From positions 9,257,488-9,321,487 of the forward strand of contig OY720350.1 in the NCBI GenBank assembly GCA_963082975.1: a DNA stretch of 64,000 bases, in the 5' to 3' direction. Position numbers and translations under genes: made by a program. Below the pieces are notes generated by a model. That model worked only from the letters and a program-made list of their open reading frames with translations, was not told where the DNA came from and did not search any database. Below are positions 1 through 11,636 of this stretch, piece by piece. Position 1 is the first letter of the stretch, and each line of letters opens with the position of its first letter. This DNA is from Labia minor (taxonomy: Eukaryota; Arthropoda; Insecta; Dermaptera; Spongiphoridae).

Positions 1-1714
1 TTGCTTGATAATAATAATATTATATTATTATTTTATTTGGGTTGGTCACCATGACTCCAAGATAGGAATTATGTTTATTTATGTTTATAAGTTTAAAAAT
101 TATGATGCATATTATTTTGTAAACCAAACTAATTGCTATAAAAACCAATTTGTTTAGGTAAGAAGTTTTATATTTTATTATATTTTGTATTTATTTTTTA
201 ATAAATAATGTTTAGTTTCAGACAAATCGGCTATAGCTTATTTAACCTAAAACCTGAATATATAACATTATTATATATATATGTTTATTTATTACACAAC
301 TTACAGATAAACAATATTTTTTTAGGTTATTAAAATCTAATCACTTTTGCTATTAATTATCTAATCTAATAATCTAATAAATGTAATAAATAATATAATA
401 CCAAACTTGGACCCAAATTGTCATACAAATGCCATAAATGTACAATTTCTAAAATTATATTATTTGATCTCTAAAAAACATTGTGAATTATTATTATGCA
501 ATTGATTATAAGATTCCACAAGAGGGAGATTATTTTTAGAAATGAAAAATCAAAACATTTTAATTTAACATACATTTTAAGCACACAGACAATGTTATTT
601 AATTTCAATTTTATATAAATATGAAATTAGAAACTTTCTGAGGTTACTCCAAACTTCGAACATAAAATACTCTTTGAGTCATGATTCTGTTAAAATATTG
701 AATAAGTATAAAAGTCCAAAGTTTCACGTACACACACACACACTTTAAATATTTGGATTGAGAAGTTGGTATCGATTCAATTAATTTTTTAATGTCAATC
801 TATTATAATAGTAGAATAAACCAATGAATGATATCTTGCTATTTCAACAAAATGCATATATAAATAAATTATCCAATGTCAGGGTATCTGATCTTAATTA
901 TGCATAATGTATATCAATGAATTGATAGATATTGAGGTGTGGTTACCATTGAAACTCAATGGTGTATGAAAAAAAATGAAATTCATTGTTTACAGATGAT
1001 TTGAACCCAAATAAAAGAATCATTCATAAAGAAAGGCTATTGAAAGGAAAGAGAATGTATATGTATCCACTATCTATAGGAGTGTGACCGAATGAGAACG
1101 ATTTATTAATGAATGGATTAAGAATGTAACACTTGAATAGTCTAAACTTTCTTTTAAATTGCCACATCTCCTTTCAATAAATAGACAACGTTGTTGAAAC
1201 ATATCAAATATGAAAAAATAAACAATCAAAGAAATAAATATTAGTATAAACGGAGGGTTTTTTTTACCAGCCAGTTCCTGCCACCAACTAAAAAAGCCCG
1301 ACTAAAATAACATTTATTTTGTTGAGATTGGAAAATCGCTTGATCTAGATTCTAGATAATAACAAATATTTACACATTCGATTATAATCCTTACCAAGTT
1401 TTATTATTGTTTTTTTTTTTAAATATTGGTATGAAATAAATATATATCTATGAAATTAGAATGAATTTACTAAATAATCTTAATTTTTGTAAAGTATATA
1501 TTTGTATACTTATATATATATATAATGGTAACTCTCTTTGAAAAGTTAATAATTCTTGAGTATATCATTTTTTGGTCCTTAAAGAACCTAAACAGGTTTG
1601 AGGTTCTCATGCCAAAATATTATCAAAATTTATTTATCATCCAAATTTATTTACTTTAACAATATTAAGTATATTATAGGGGAAGGTTGCTATGATAGAG
1701 AGACTCCTAAAATG
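1..1714. other. AT-rich intergenic or intronic DNA, no gene seen
   Basis: No frame in this stretch looks coding. It holds a short AC repeat at about 729-743, several TA runs and many A/T homopolymers. The words CTATAAAAACCAATTTG near 137 vaguely resemble the arm of the inverted-repeat element at 16300-16530, but too weakly to call a copy. Confidence 0.6.
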
Positions 1715-1722
1715 ATCTAAAC

Positions 1723-1951
1723 CACAGCGAATAATAAATTTGGGGGTCCACGAAATGAAAATGGGGGTCCATGGGGGTCTACGTGTTTTCCTGACTCTTA
1801 AAAAAAAGGTAAATCGGTTTTTCGACATGGCTTTTAAAACATTTTTGATTTTTTAATAAGGGTCTTAAAAAAGAGTAAAATTTTTTATAAAAAATCAAAA
1901 CCGAAAAACATGACAAGGGGTCTTCGACACAAAAAAGTTTGGGAACCTATG
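1723..1951. mobile_element. hAT-type MITE with 8-bp target duplication
   Basis: The element is flanked on both sides by the same 8 bp, ATCTAAAC (1715-1722 and 1952-1959). Its right end reads TTTGGGAACCTATG, which is CATAGGTTCCCAAA on the other strand, a common hAT terminal word; the left end (CACAGCG...) is eroded. The interior shares GGGGGTCCA and ACATGGC/GACATGGC words with the copy at 32718-33045. An 8-bp duplication plus this end sequence is diagnostic of hAT transposition. It has no transposase, so it is a non-autonomous copy. Confidence 0.75.
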
Positions 1952-1959
1952 ATCTAAAC

Positions 1960-3710
1960 ATTAATTTCTCAGTCGATGTAGGTCTTAAGCGTAAAAGCTT
2001 ATAATATTCCACAAGTGTACCCCGAATTGTCAAATTATAGTCATTTTAGTTTGAAGTTTTTTCAAGTAAACCAGAAACAAACTCTGGATTGAAAATAAGA
2101 TTTTAATTTATTTCTTCTTATTAATTAGTTAATTAACAAAAAGTTTCATTAAGATGTTAATAGTGATTGAATTTATGCAGATAATATTTTAAAATCAAAT
2201 GTCCATATGTTGATATATTCACAATATAAATTTACTTGCTGAGACTTGCACTTGTTAAGCCATGCCTTTCTTGTTGCATTAAATGAACCACTTTATCTGC
2301 GCCTCTTTTCTCAACTACCGAGTTTCATAGAAAACAAATTGAAAAGAAACAATTGAAGAATAATAACCGACTGAATAAAAATCAAAGAAAATTATTTAAT
2401 TTAATAACATTTAAAATGTAATAATTACATAAGTAATAAATTAAAATAGTCTATTAATTATAAATTTATATTATAAACGACAAGGTAAGGTTTTCAGTTC
2501 TCATTTGTTTCTTGTACTAGGGAGGGATGAACTTCCCGGCCCAATCAATGATAACAATCGCCTTAAACAGACCAACGACAAGATTTTTATTTTTCAAATA
2601 TCTCATTAACATTGAATATTTATTACATCTATGTCTAGTATAGTGAAAACACTATATACTGAATCTATTACATTTATAGATTATATAATATATATATATA
2701 TATATATTCTATAAATATTATCCATCAATTTTATTACTAATTTCCTTTATAGCAACCTTCATCTTGGTAAAACCATTAAATAATAATTCTTAAATTTTAT
2801 ACTAATTGATCAAATTATATATAATATGGAATCTAATTATTTGTACTAATTTAAAGATTTTAGACAAAATTCAATATAAAAATAAAATTGCACTTTTTAC
2901 ATCATTAAATAAATCCTTCTAAAAACAAACGTGTCACCTTTCCATTAAAATAAATAAATGAAGTTGAATGATAGATAAGAAAATTGTTTTTTAGAAATAC
3001 GCCAGAAGCCCCATCATTATAGCATTGAAAATATCAAAAATATTTATCAAATAAATAAAATAAAAAAAAATATTTTACTTTTTCTTTCCATTCTAATTTT
3101 ATTAAATCAGTTAATTTTTATTGTGATTATATAATAACAAAGTTTTTTTTTAGCTTAAGAATATATATACGTACATGTGAAATGGGTTTTTTTTTATTAA
3201 CAAAAAAAAAAAAAAAAAAGTGTTAATCATATGAAATTTCAAACCAGTTTATTTCCCTGAAAATGTGGATCTATTTAAAAGAGAAAAGAGATCGAATGAG
3301 TGAACACAAAAACAGAAACAAAACCTCATTTTAATCTTGTTCTGTTTTTTGTTGTTGAGTTCTTTTTTTTTTGGCTTTGCGTCAAAACCATATAATTAAG
3401 TATTTTGGAAAATATTTAATGATGCCACCTTATAGTGAGATAAGTATATACTTATACTCAATGATATTTAACATAAAGAAAAAATACCAACAAGTAAATG
3501 TTTATTGATTGTTTTTGATTTTTTTTTTTTTTTTTTTTTTAAATTTTTCTTTTTAAAATTATTAGACACCTATCATTTATGCACAGAAATTATAACTTGG
3601 CAAAATCATGGAAGGTAATGAAAAATAATCATAAAAATGAAAAATTGGGTGTTTAAATGACTTGATGCCAAAACAAGAATTCAAGTTATCTATCTTATTC
3701 AAGTAATTTA
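1960..3710. other. AT-rich intergenic DNA with homopolymer runs
   Basis: No gene is seen. The stretch contains a TA run at about 2690-2707, an A run at about 3201-3219 and a T run at about 3521-3540. A slightly more complex patch near 2500-2580 (CTTCCCGGCCCAATCAATG) has no recognisable identity. Confidence 0.55.
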
Positions 3711-4570
3711 TTTACTAATTTATTTTTTATATTTTATAAAATTATTCTTAATTAATATTCTACAAAAAAAAAAAAAAATGTTGATCATTTAATCATACTT
3801 TTTTCAATGTTATTAAATATAATATTATAATATATAAAAATAAAGAGGAAGAGGAAAATAAAAATTAATTGATAGATATGTGAAATAGAATTGATCATTT
3901 ATTTATTTAAATAGATTATAAATAATTTAAACAATATCCAGCATAGTTCTATACTAAGACTCAAAAAAATAAAATAAAAGTAAGCTGGAGTGTCTCCACT
4001 CGACTATCTCGCAAATTTGAATTGGATTAATTAACACATATATTATATTTAAATTAAATTTAATTAATTATAAATTATAAATTAAAATTAATAAATAATA
4101 TTTATTAAACCAGCGCGTGTTTGGCTCTTTGTTGATGGCACCACGTCACGTGTTGGCCTGTAATTTGCAATGTTAAAAAATTAATTCCGGTACTTTCTAT
4201 CAAGCTGAAATTCTATATATAGCAGTTTTATACAATTTTTAATCATGTGAAAAACTATCAAACATATATCTTTATTTTTACGGTCACTTTAGAGGAAAAA
4301 AAATCAAAACGTTGTAGGTAATGACCCTCTTCCGATTGAGCTACATTTCTCAAAAGGTGATAGAAAACTACGAATTTTGAATAATTCCCGTATACCAAAT
4401 TTCATGATTCTAACTCAAATCGTTTTTGCGTAATCTTGTCTACATACATACACACACACACAGATATTTTTCTCAACCTTAGTGAAAATGATTGAGGAAC
4501 CTTCAAAACGTATAAAAACATCAAAATCTCGACATCGAAAATTTTCGTGATCTGGCAAGATAATAAAAAA
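3711..4570 (+). repeat. Copy 1 of a direct duplication (partner 18739-19463)
   Basis: The 270 bp before the Rep-A element here matches the 270 bp before the Rep-A element at 19009, with few differences: the same TTTACTAATTTATTTTTTAT start, the same A14 run, TTGATCATTTAATCATACTT, AAAGAGGAAGAG and ATCCAGCATAGTTCTATACT. Rep-A copies elsewhere lack this flank, so this is a duplicated segment that carried Rep-A with it rather than part of Rep-A. The partner lost the middle of its Rep-A afterwards, or this copy is the more complete ancestor. Confidence 0.8.
3982..4570 (+). mobile_element. Rep-A element, near full length (Helentron/HINE-like)
   Basis: Rep-A is a name used here only. The copy starts AAGCTGGAGTGTCTCCA, where TGGAG and CTCCA can form a hairpin. 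It continues with CTCGACTATCTCGC, has a palindromic AT-rich block and CACGTCACGTG. The core follows: TACCAAATTTCATGATTCTA, then CAAATCGTTTTTGCG. An AC microsatellite and CAGATATTTTTCTCAACC come next, and it ends AAAATTTTCGTGAT...GATAATAAAA. In better copies the end is GGCGAGATAGT, so CTATCTCGC and GCGAGATAG form subterminal inverted repeats. No protein is encoded. Confidence 0.75.
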
Positions 4571-5713
4571 GTTTTCTAAGGAGATTGTTTGAAAGTAACT
4601 TTAATAATATATGTAGGATTTTTTTCTCTCTTAAAATTATATTCCAATTAAGAGATTAAATGACACAGGCGATAAAAAAAAAGATTTAAATAAATAATAA
4701 TAAACAATTAGATGAAATATTTTTAAACATTTTGAATCATTAAAATTCCATATGAATTTAAAATTGTTCATTATGTTATAATAGATCTTCTACTAAATAA
4801 TAGAATTTTTAGTAGTAGAGTTACCAAAAAAAAAAAAATTAAAAAAGTGGAAAACTCAAAAATGCTCTTTTGCTCTTACCCTTTAAACCTCCATATATGT
4901 TCCATAAAAAAATAAATAAATAAATACATTTTAAGAATAATTTTCAAGGAAAAAATAATTTTGTTGTAGGGTGTAATCTAAATTGAGAATCATGGTAATT
5001 TTTGCCGGTTTAATGTTTCTAATAATTTTAGATGATAATAGAGATTATACGATATCAATGAATCAATAACACAAATGAAAATGGTTTGATATTTGAATTG
5101 TTTTAGTTTTCTTTTAATACTTACAATTCCAGCTAAAGTTTACATTAAACATAACAAACATGTTATACTCGCAATGTATTACTCTCACAATCAGAATAAT
5201 TAAGTTAATAAATTATTTATGTTAATTTCGTTTTTTTGAATAAAATTATTTTCTCTAGAATATAAGAAATAAAATAAAACATATTTAAATTTTAATTAAG
5301 TATGAATAATGTAATTATTTCATTCAACGTTTAAATTACATATATAAATTATATAGAAAGTTTCTGAAAAGAAATAACAGATTATATAAAATAAGCTTCC
5401 TATTTCGATAAATTCCCTAAGTATAATGCATTTGGTTATTAGTAGTCGGTCCATTTAACTGGCAGAGTTTAAAGGTCCAGTTGTGGTTAGGCACGATGGG
5501 CGTTTATTCTTCTTCTAGGCGAGAGGCAGCCAGAACATACAGGGGTGGGAAAAAGCGGGGGCATGATGAGCTTCATATATAATGAATTATCTTAAATAAC
5601 AAATGAAAATATCTCCGAAGTAATGATGAACATTTCAAAGTTAGAATCATTCTTAATTAATTTTTGTAATATTAACAAAATAAAAAAAAAATATCAAACT
5701 TTACTACATAAAA
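4571..5713. other. AT-rich DNA with a small complex patch near 5445-5570
   Basis: Most of this interval is featureless AT-rich sequence. The patch at about 5445-5570 is clearly richer in G and C (GGTTAGGCACGATGGGCG, GGCGAGAGGCAGCCAGAAC) and follows a pyrimidine stretch ending in TAG at 5517. It has no open frame of useful length, so an exon cannot be claimed. It could be conserved regulatory DNA or an old repeat remnant. Confidence 0.4.
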
Positions 5714-6229
5714 AATAAGTTGACCTGTGGCCAGGCGTAGAACCGACTTACGGTTTGAAATAAATTAATTTCCATCTACAGAAACAATTTCAAATAATTT
5801 AAGTGTATCTATTAATGGAATAAAAAACAGATATGGATATAACATAAAAATTTTTAATTTCATTTTATTTATAATATATAAGTAGGAGCTGGTTGTGACG
5901 TCATGAAGGGCTGTGTGACGTCATATAATTTTAAATTATTACTACCACTTCCGGTTTCTGGATATACACCAAAAGTTGATCAATTCATCATACTGATGCA
6001 TTAAGTAAATAAACCAAATTTCATCAAAATCCTTTGAGCCGTTCAAGCTGTACACATCTGTAAAAAAAAATACGGACACACAGTGGACGGAAGGACGGAC
6101 GGACAGACATCATGCTAAAAATACTTTTTTCTGTTAAGAAAATGCATGATTCGTGGAGATATGTAAAAATCTCCACAAGTGAAATTTGGTGTGAAAACAA
6201 TACCTCCCTTACTATCGTCGGTCGGAAAA
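5714..6229 (+). mobile_element. Rep-B element, internally shortened (Helentron/HINE-like)
   Basis: Rep-B is a name used here only. This copy reads ATAAGTTGACCTGTGGCCAGG (a hairpin GACCTG/CAGG), then AACCGACTTACGGTTTGAAA. Next come TGACGTCATGAAGG and TGACGTCATATAA (two ATF/CREB-type palindromes that recur in every long copy), CACTTCCGGTTTC, and the core ACCAAATTTCATCAAAATCC with GAGCCGTTCAAGC. A GGAC/AGAC microsatellite, CAGACATCATGCTAAAAATA and the end ACTATCGTCGGTCGG follow. ACCGAC and GTCGGT are the subterminal inverted repeats. Confidence 0.75.
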
Positions 6230-7391
6230 ACAGAAATTTACAATATTTATTTGCAAAAATATTATTTGCATAAACAAATGTAGTAATATTTTGCAATTAA
6301 AATTTAAATAAAATATTTTTAGCATTTCAAGATGAATACAAAAAAAAAAAAAAAAAAAAAAAAAAGAAAATTTGGTGATGAAAATGAAATTTATCAACGA
6401 GTTCTAAGTGCTTTCGGATGAACGTATATTTGTGAAGCATTTTTTTCCAAAATGAAATTTGCAAAAAGTCTTCGCTAACTGATATTAATTTAGAAAATCA
6501 ACTAAGGTGTGCAATATCAAACATAAATGTAGATTTAAAAAAGTTAAGTTAAAATTAAGAAAAAGAAATTTCACATTAGATAGGACTCGAAATTTAATTG
6601 AAACAATAAAGAGTTTTTTCGTAAATTACGTATTTTATTTCTTTTACATTTCGAAAAGGACGTTTCCCTAAAATGCGGCCCCTGTAGCATTGCTCCTAAT
6701 CAAAGAGGCCCATGGAGTCATTTGGGTTGGCCAGGCCTGGTATAGACACAGTAATACATTTAGTTTATTTATTTATTGATATATAGTAGTAGTAGTAGCA
6801 GCAGCATTAAAGTCCTTATAAGCTATTCTTTTGACTTTATTATGAGTTATGAGTAAGGAAAGAAGGGGAAAAGAGGGGGAGACACCCTTCCATTTCTGTA
6901 TCCAAGACATCTGATCCTTATAGTTTAAAAAATGAATCATTAAATAGATAGTTTCGAGGGTAACTAGAAAAGATGCGATCATTTCACCCCTCTCTCCTCT
7001 TTTCGGAATGAATAAAAGATAGGAAATTTAAGACATATGGTTTATAACAAACAAGTTTTCTATATGTCCATAATTCTATAACCCGTATGCTATTTCGAGG
7101 GGCCTTATCATTTGATCTCAGCTTTTGTGGTTTAAATAATTAAAATATTACACACCAAGCATAGGAAAGAGTAACCCGTTTGTTGGTGCCCCACCAAATG
7201 ACGGACCCCGTAACTAGCGATTGTATCGATCTTTCCAAAAAGATCCTCGTGATTTTTCTCCAGCTGGCCAGTTCGAATTACTTTGTCTCTGAGCATTCTT
7301 GGATTCTTTTTTTTTTTTTTTTTTTTTTTATAAATATGCCTGCCTATCGTGCGGATTAAATAAAAGGAGAGGATATATTTATTTTTATTTA
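6230..7391. other. Interval without gene; A run and triplet repeat
   Basis: It holds an A run at about 6341-6364 and an AGT/AGC triplet patch at about 6785-6805. A GC-richer patch sits at 6655-6745 (ATGCGGCCCCTGTAGCATTG, GGCCAGGCCTGG); its GCGGCCCC word resembles hAT repeat ends such as the one at 39180-39210. The short frames here are interrupted by homopolymers and do not resemble any protein I recognise. Confidence 0.45.
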
Positions 7392-7777
7392 GGGTAAAGC
7401 ATACAGTCGTTGGCCCCCTTAAGCAATTCCCAGCAGTCTTTATGCATATCTGGGCAAAATGCCGAACAATTTGTGTCAAATTAGATTTGCAAAACATAGA
7501 TACATACTATGAGCATTTTGATGAATAAAAAATAATAATTTTCTCATGACATTTTCAATAAGCACTTTTTTAAAAAAAAAATCCTAAAAAATACAGTTAT
7601 TGGCCCCCTGTTATAGTTATTGGCCTAAGTATTGTATAGTAATTATACAACCATACAACAAACAATTACATAACCATAGTTAATAGTGCAATTTTTAAAA
7701 TAATAATCTCTTATTATATGTGTTTTAGTGATAGGGGGCCAATGACTACCTCGGGGCTAACGTCTGTAACTTTATCC
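7392..7777 (-). mobile_element. Rep-C MITE with TA target duplication
   Basis: Rep-C has terminal inverted repeats GGGTAAAGCATACAGTCGTT and, at the far end, GGCTAACGTCTGTAACTTTA followed by TCC. It is flanked by TA on both sides (7390-7391 and 7778-7779). Inside, TTGGCCCCCTGTTATAGTTA and GGGGGCCAATGAC repeat the GGCC theme as inner inverted repeats. Two other copies occur at 56737 and 61507. TA duplication with about 27-bp inverted ends fits the Tc1/mariner/pogo group of cut-and-paste elements. There is no transposase, so it is non-autonomous. Confidence 0.75.
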
Positions 7778-8490
7778 TATGAAGAGTTTTATAATTTTTT
7801 ATGTTTATTTATCTTTTTAAATTTACATTTTTATGTATAAATATATTATATTCCGATTCTCTTTGATTTGTATTCCTTAAAAAATTTTTATAAAATAATT
7901 TTATTTATTTTTAGTAGAAGAACTCATAAGTTTTTTTGTTTTTTTAATAATTTCTTTGATATGTGAATTGAGAACGAGTTTAAATAGATATAAATATTAT
8001 GCGTAGAGGAAGGGTGTGGTGAGTTCAATTTTTCTATTAATTATTTTAATTTCATAAATTTTAATTTATTTTATATATATATTTTTATATATTTACATTC
8101 AATCAAAAGATTTAAATTTGATATCATTCCTGTCAAATTATTTACAAAGAAAAAAAAAATGATAAAGATTTAAAATTCTCTCATGTAAACTAAAATGTAA
8201 TTTCCGATCCGGTTATATGAGCCTCATTTTCCTCTTCTATTTTAGTATGAAATTTCATCGTAAGATCAACCTTACTTTGTTTAGAGAGAATGAAAATATT
8301 TTTAAAAGTAAATTAATTAAAATTTTTTATAATAATAATATCAAAATATATATGTATATACTACTCTATGAAGGTATTATGATTATTTATTTATTTATTT
8401 ATTTCACACATATATCCATCATTTTTTTTAATATAATGTGTCAGGTTACTTAATGATGATATTTATATTATAATGACATAAAAAACAAAA
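7778..8490. other. AT-rich DNA, no gene seen
   Basis: The interval contains only AT-rich sequence with short ATTT and ATAT runs. A 78-codon frame at 8217-8453 is made almost entirely of Ile, Leu, Phe and Tyr codons from AT-rich sequence, so it is not a credible gene. Confidence 0.6.
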
Positions 8491-8745
8491 CAAAAAAAAA
8501 ACCTCTGAATTTTGTACGTCCTATGCAAAAACAACACCTATCAAGTCGGTTATATCAATTAGGTGCCCTATGATCAGTAAAACGGGTCCTATGAACCGTT
8601 ACCTTGATTTTCTTGATCGGAGGCACTACTTTTTCTCAAGTAGCTTCCCAATCTTGATCCCGGAGACTGGGTTGACTCCGGGACTTGAACCTGGGACTAT
8701 AAGAATGTGAAGCAGCTACGCTAACCTCTCACCCTGTGGCACCTT
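8491..8745 (-). mobile_element. tRNA-derived SINE (SINE-1), near full length
   Basis: Read on the minus strand it starts GGTGCCACAGGGTGAGAGG. It then shows an RNA polymerase III A box (TTAGCGTAGCTG) and a B box (AGGTTCAAGTCC), that is, a tRNA-like head of about 75 bp. The body that follows includes CCGATCAAGAAAATCAAGG and GATATAACCGACTTGATAGG. It ends GACGTACAAAATTCAGAGG followed by a T run. Five other copies in the window share this layout. The T-run end, instead of an A-rich tail, looks like a retained polymerase III terminator. Confidence 0.85.
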
Positions 8746-8799
8746 ATGAAAAAATACTTAAAAGAAAAAAATTCCTCAATGAAAATTTAATGATTCATA

Positions 8800-8831
<32 letters not shown>
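8800..8831. repeat. AC/AT microsatellite
   Basis: An uninterrupted AC dinucleotide run of about 23 bp passes into a short TA run. It is not inside a recognised Rep-A copy. Confidence 0.9.
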
Positions 8832-8832
<1 letters not shown>

Positions 8833-9925
8833 GAAGATATACTTCACAGTATTAATCTAAAACAAAAAGCCATAATTGGAGAAATCTAGAAAGGAGTGTT
8901 ATTGCTTTTGAATGAAAATGAATTCTCCTTTAAGAATAATTTCACCCCATTCTAAAAAGAATCTACTGAAATATATACAAATATAAAAAGTTGGTGTAAA
9001 ATAATACTTTTTGTTTTACTTATTACTTTATTTTACTTTGTTTTAATCATTCAATCAAAAAGGATAATTTTAATAGATATTTTTTTGTTTTGTTTTTTTA
9101 TTAAAATCGAGATTTGTAAGAATGTTTCTTTTTTGTAACTTAAATTATACGGCCTAATTACAAATTGATTTAAATATGCTTGGATAAATAATTGAAAAAC
9201 TAAAGCTCTCTGTGATCAAGAAATGAATTTGTTATTTAAATTAGATCAGATTGCAAAGAACTTGACTTTGTTTACGCTGAGATTTATGATTAAGTCACAT
9301 AAACAGAGAAATATAAATATGATATTGTCAGTACATTATTTACAACGACGTATTTTATAGCCTTGTTTGACTTGATCTAATGACAATAAGTAAAACAAAT
9401 GAAACCTTCTCGTTTATTTCTTACCTTTCCTTCCGTCTCTCCCCTCCCTCACCTCCTCCTCCTCCTATTCTATCCTTCTTCATGTCCCTCCTCCTACGTA
9501 GCTTTTCTTTTTCATTTCGTCGGGTATTATTTTCTTGGAACACGCAAAAGGTGAAATGAATGCATTTCGTTGAAAATTTAATGGTCTTCTATGTTTGTTC
9601 AGCTAAGTATAGAATCGAGAAGAGATTGTATCAAGAACATTTAATACCAGACGAAAGAGAGAGAGAGAGAGAGAAAGAAGGGGGTGAAAGAATTGAATCA
9701 AGTTATCATTCCATTCAAGTTTTATAAATATCGCACCGGAATATAGACTATTTGATTTTTTTTAACGATGTCGGAAATCGGATATTTGAAAAATGGGTAT
9801 CTTGTTCATTTTTTTTTTATTTTTTTATAGAAATAAACTAATGATACCTCTCTCTTCCACATAAAATAAATTAAAAGTTAATAATATTTAAAATTATAGT
9901 TTATATAAATTATAATATAATAGAG
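8832..9925. other. AT-rich DNA with a pyrimidine-rich tract
   Basis: No gene is seen. A strongly pyrimidine-biased tract runs from about 9418 to 9510 (CCTCCTCCTCCTCC and similar), and a GA run lies at about 9656-9674. A polypyrimidine tract of this kind could precede a splice acceptor, but no convincing exon follows it. Confidence 0.5.
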
Positions 9926-10324
9926 CAGTGATTCTCAACCATTTTTTTACCGCGGCACAGAAAGGTTTAAAGGTATAAAAATTTGGCGGCACACAAAGAA
10001 AAAGAGAAGTGTAAAAGTTATTTATTTACCTATAATAGACTGTTTAATATAGTTTATGATAATAATCAGGGGTCGGCAACCTTTTTCAATAGTCTGAAAT
10101 AATATAACAGGGGTGGGCACACTTGGTGATACTTAGAGCCATATTGAAAAATCGAAAATGTTTAAGAGCCTGATCGCAAAAACATTTTACCTTTTTTTTA
10201 CATACATATAAGATAAATAAGTACTTTTTCTTAATTTGAACTTTACATTTGTAAAATTTGGTGGCACATTTTGAAAATCTGACGATACACAAAAGTGCCG
10301 TGGTACAATGGTTGAGAATCACTG
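9926..10324. mobile_element. hAT MITE with perfect 8-bp target duplication and internal insertions
   Basis: The ends are CAGTGATTCTCAACCATT and AATGGTTGAGAATCACTG, an inverted pair. The flanks are the identical 8 bp TAATAGAG (9918-9925 and 10325-10332). Both features are hallmarks of hAT elements. Inside are further hAT-style starts, CAGGGGTCGGCAACCTTTTT at about 10067 and CAGGGGTGGGCACAC at about 10108, so the copy appears to hold one or two older related elements. Words such as GGCGGCACA/GGTGGCACA recur near both ends. There is no transposase. Confidence 0.85.
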
Positions 10325-10332
10325 TAATAGAG

Positions 10333-11240
10333 AGAAGAGAAGGTTTAAATTTCTTTGAAAAGATCATTTTAACTAAACATTTTTAGTTTATTTTAATTTA
10401 ATCAGAAAATCTATTTATTTTTTGCATCTAAATAAACAATTAAATTAAATAATATAAATTTAATTAATTTAATTAGAATATTTTAGTTAAAACGTAAAAT
10501 AAATATTATTATATACATAAACATTTTACTTAATTTCAATTAAAATATTAAAAAATAAATACATATAACAATTTCTAATAGTATTTTTATTCTAATATAT
10601 TTATCTTTAATTATAAATATAAATTATTTCAATTAATTTTATGAAAATTATATTTCAAAATATTTTTAATTATTTATTTCGGTAATACTATCAATTATTA
10701 TTATTATTAGTGATTATTCGAAAGTCAGTTGATAACATTGAAGAAATCGATGTCATTATCCTATTTTTTTTTCTTTTTTATATATTTTTACAATTCTAAT
10801 CTAATCTCAGGTGGATGTTGTTCTGACTTCAAACATCCCTTAGGGAAACCATGAACACAACCTGAACATTCAAAGTAACTATTCACACCATCCAAATTGT
10901 TCGCTGCTCTTTATTTAACGACAAGTCGAAAAAAGAAAGAGAGAAAGAGAGAGAAAAATTGATCCCAAAGGGAGAAGGGAGAGAGAGTGACTAACATACG
11001 GGATATTGAATAGGAGACAATCTTTTGGGAGATCTTTATATACATATTTTTTTAAAAAAAACGAAGAGGTTAAATATCAATAAAGAATAATTTCCAAATG
11101 TTTGAAAAAATATATATTTTTAAGGTAATATTTTAAGGAGAAATAATTATATAACTCAATAAATTGCAAAATATTTTTTTTTTGTAAATTATTATTTAAT
11201 AAAAAGTGACCCCTTTACAGTCACTCTTATAGTTTTTACT
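10333..11240. other. AT-rich DNA with a more complex patch at 10800-11000
   Basis: From about 10800 to 11010 the sequence is less AT-rich (ATCTCAGGTGGATGTTGTTC, CATCCCTTAGGGAAACC) and ends in a GA-rich run. There is no open frame of note. CCCTTAGGG is a 9-bp near-palindrome. The patch may be regulatory or may be an old repeat. Confidence 0.4.
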
Positions 11241-11385
11241 AAGGTCGTCCTCCATTTGTAATCTCTGTCCTTCTTTTGTAAGTGCCCTCCTAACTGTCCT
11301 TCTTTTTGATATCTCTCCCATTTATTGAAATATTTAGGACATTTCGTACTTTTTTCAATTTGTCTGTAAAAAAAAGCTCAAACGT
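11241..11385 (+). mobile_element. Rep-D fragment lacking both ends
   Basis: The fragment reads AAGGTCGTCCTCCATTTG, TGTCCTTCTTTTGTAAGTG, CCTAACTGTCCTTC, then ATTTAGGACATTTCGTACTT. These match the middle of the complete Rep-D at 11637-11853 in the same orientation. The terminal GGTGACC words are missing. It lies just upstream of the duplicated block described next. Confidence 0.7.
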
Positions 11386-11387
11386 CC

Positions 11388-11636
11388 AAACGTTAATTCG
11401 ATTAATATTCCCCAATTTTTTTTTGTCATTCATTTGTTTTTGTTTAAATCAAATAAATTAAAATAAAAGATAAGTTTAAAAAATTCGAACAAAAAATATC
11501 AATAAAATGCATTTATTTTATTTTATATTTTTCTAATAAAGTAAATATTCAAATTATATAATCAAAACAAATGAATACTTATATCAAAGTATTTTCACAA
11601 AGTAAATAATAAATAAAATTAATATTAATATTAATA
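11388..11636 (+). repeat. Duplicated block shared with 53119-53370
   Basis: The 250 bp from TTAATTCGATTAATATTCCC to the Rep-D start is nearly identical to 53119-53370, including GTCATTCATTTGTTTTTG, AAAAAATTCGAACAAAAAAT and the ATTAATATTAATATTAATA end. In both places Rep-D follows at the same point. Copies of Rep-D at 28124, 52177 and 58993 lack this flank, so this is a duplicated segment or a larger composite repeat. Confidence 0.8.

Noticed and set aside
8217-8453. 78-codon small membrane protein
   Set aside because: Phe, Ile, Leu and Tyr codons dominate, as expected from random AT-rich sequence. No supporting signal, and similar frames occur throughout.
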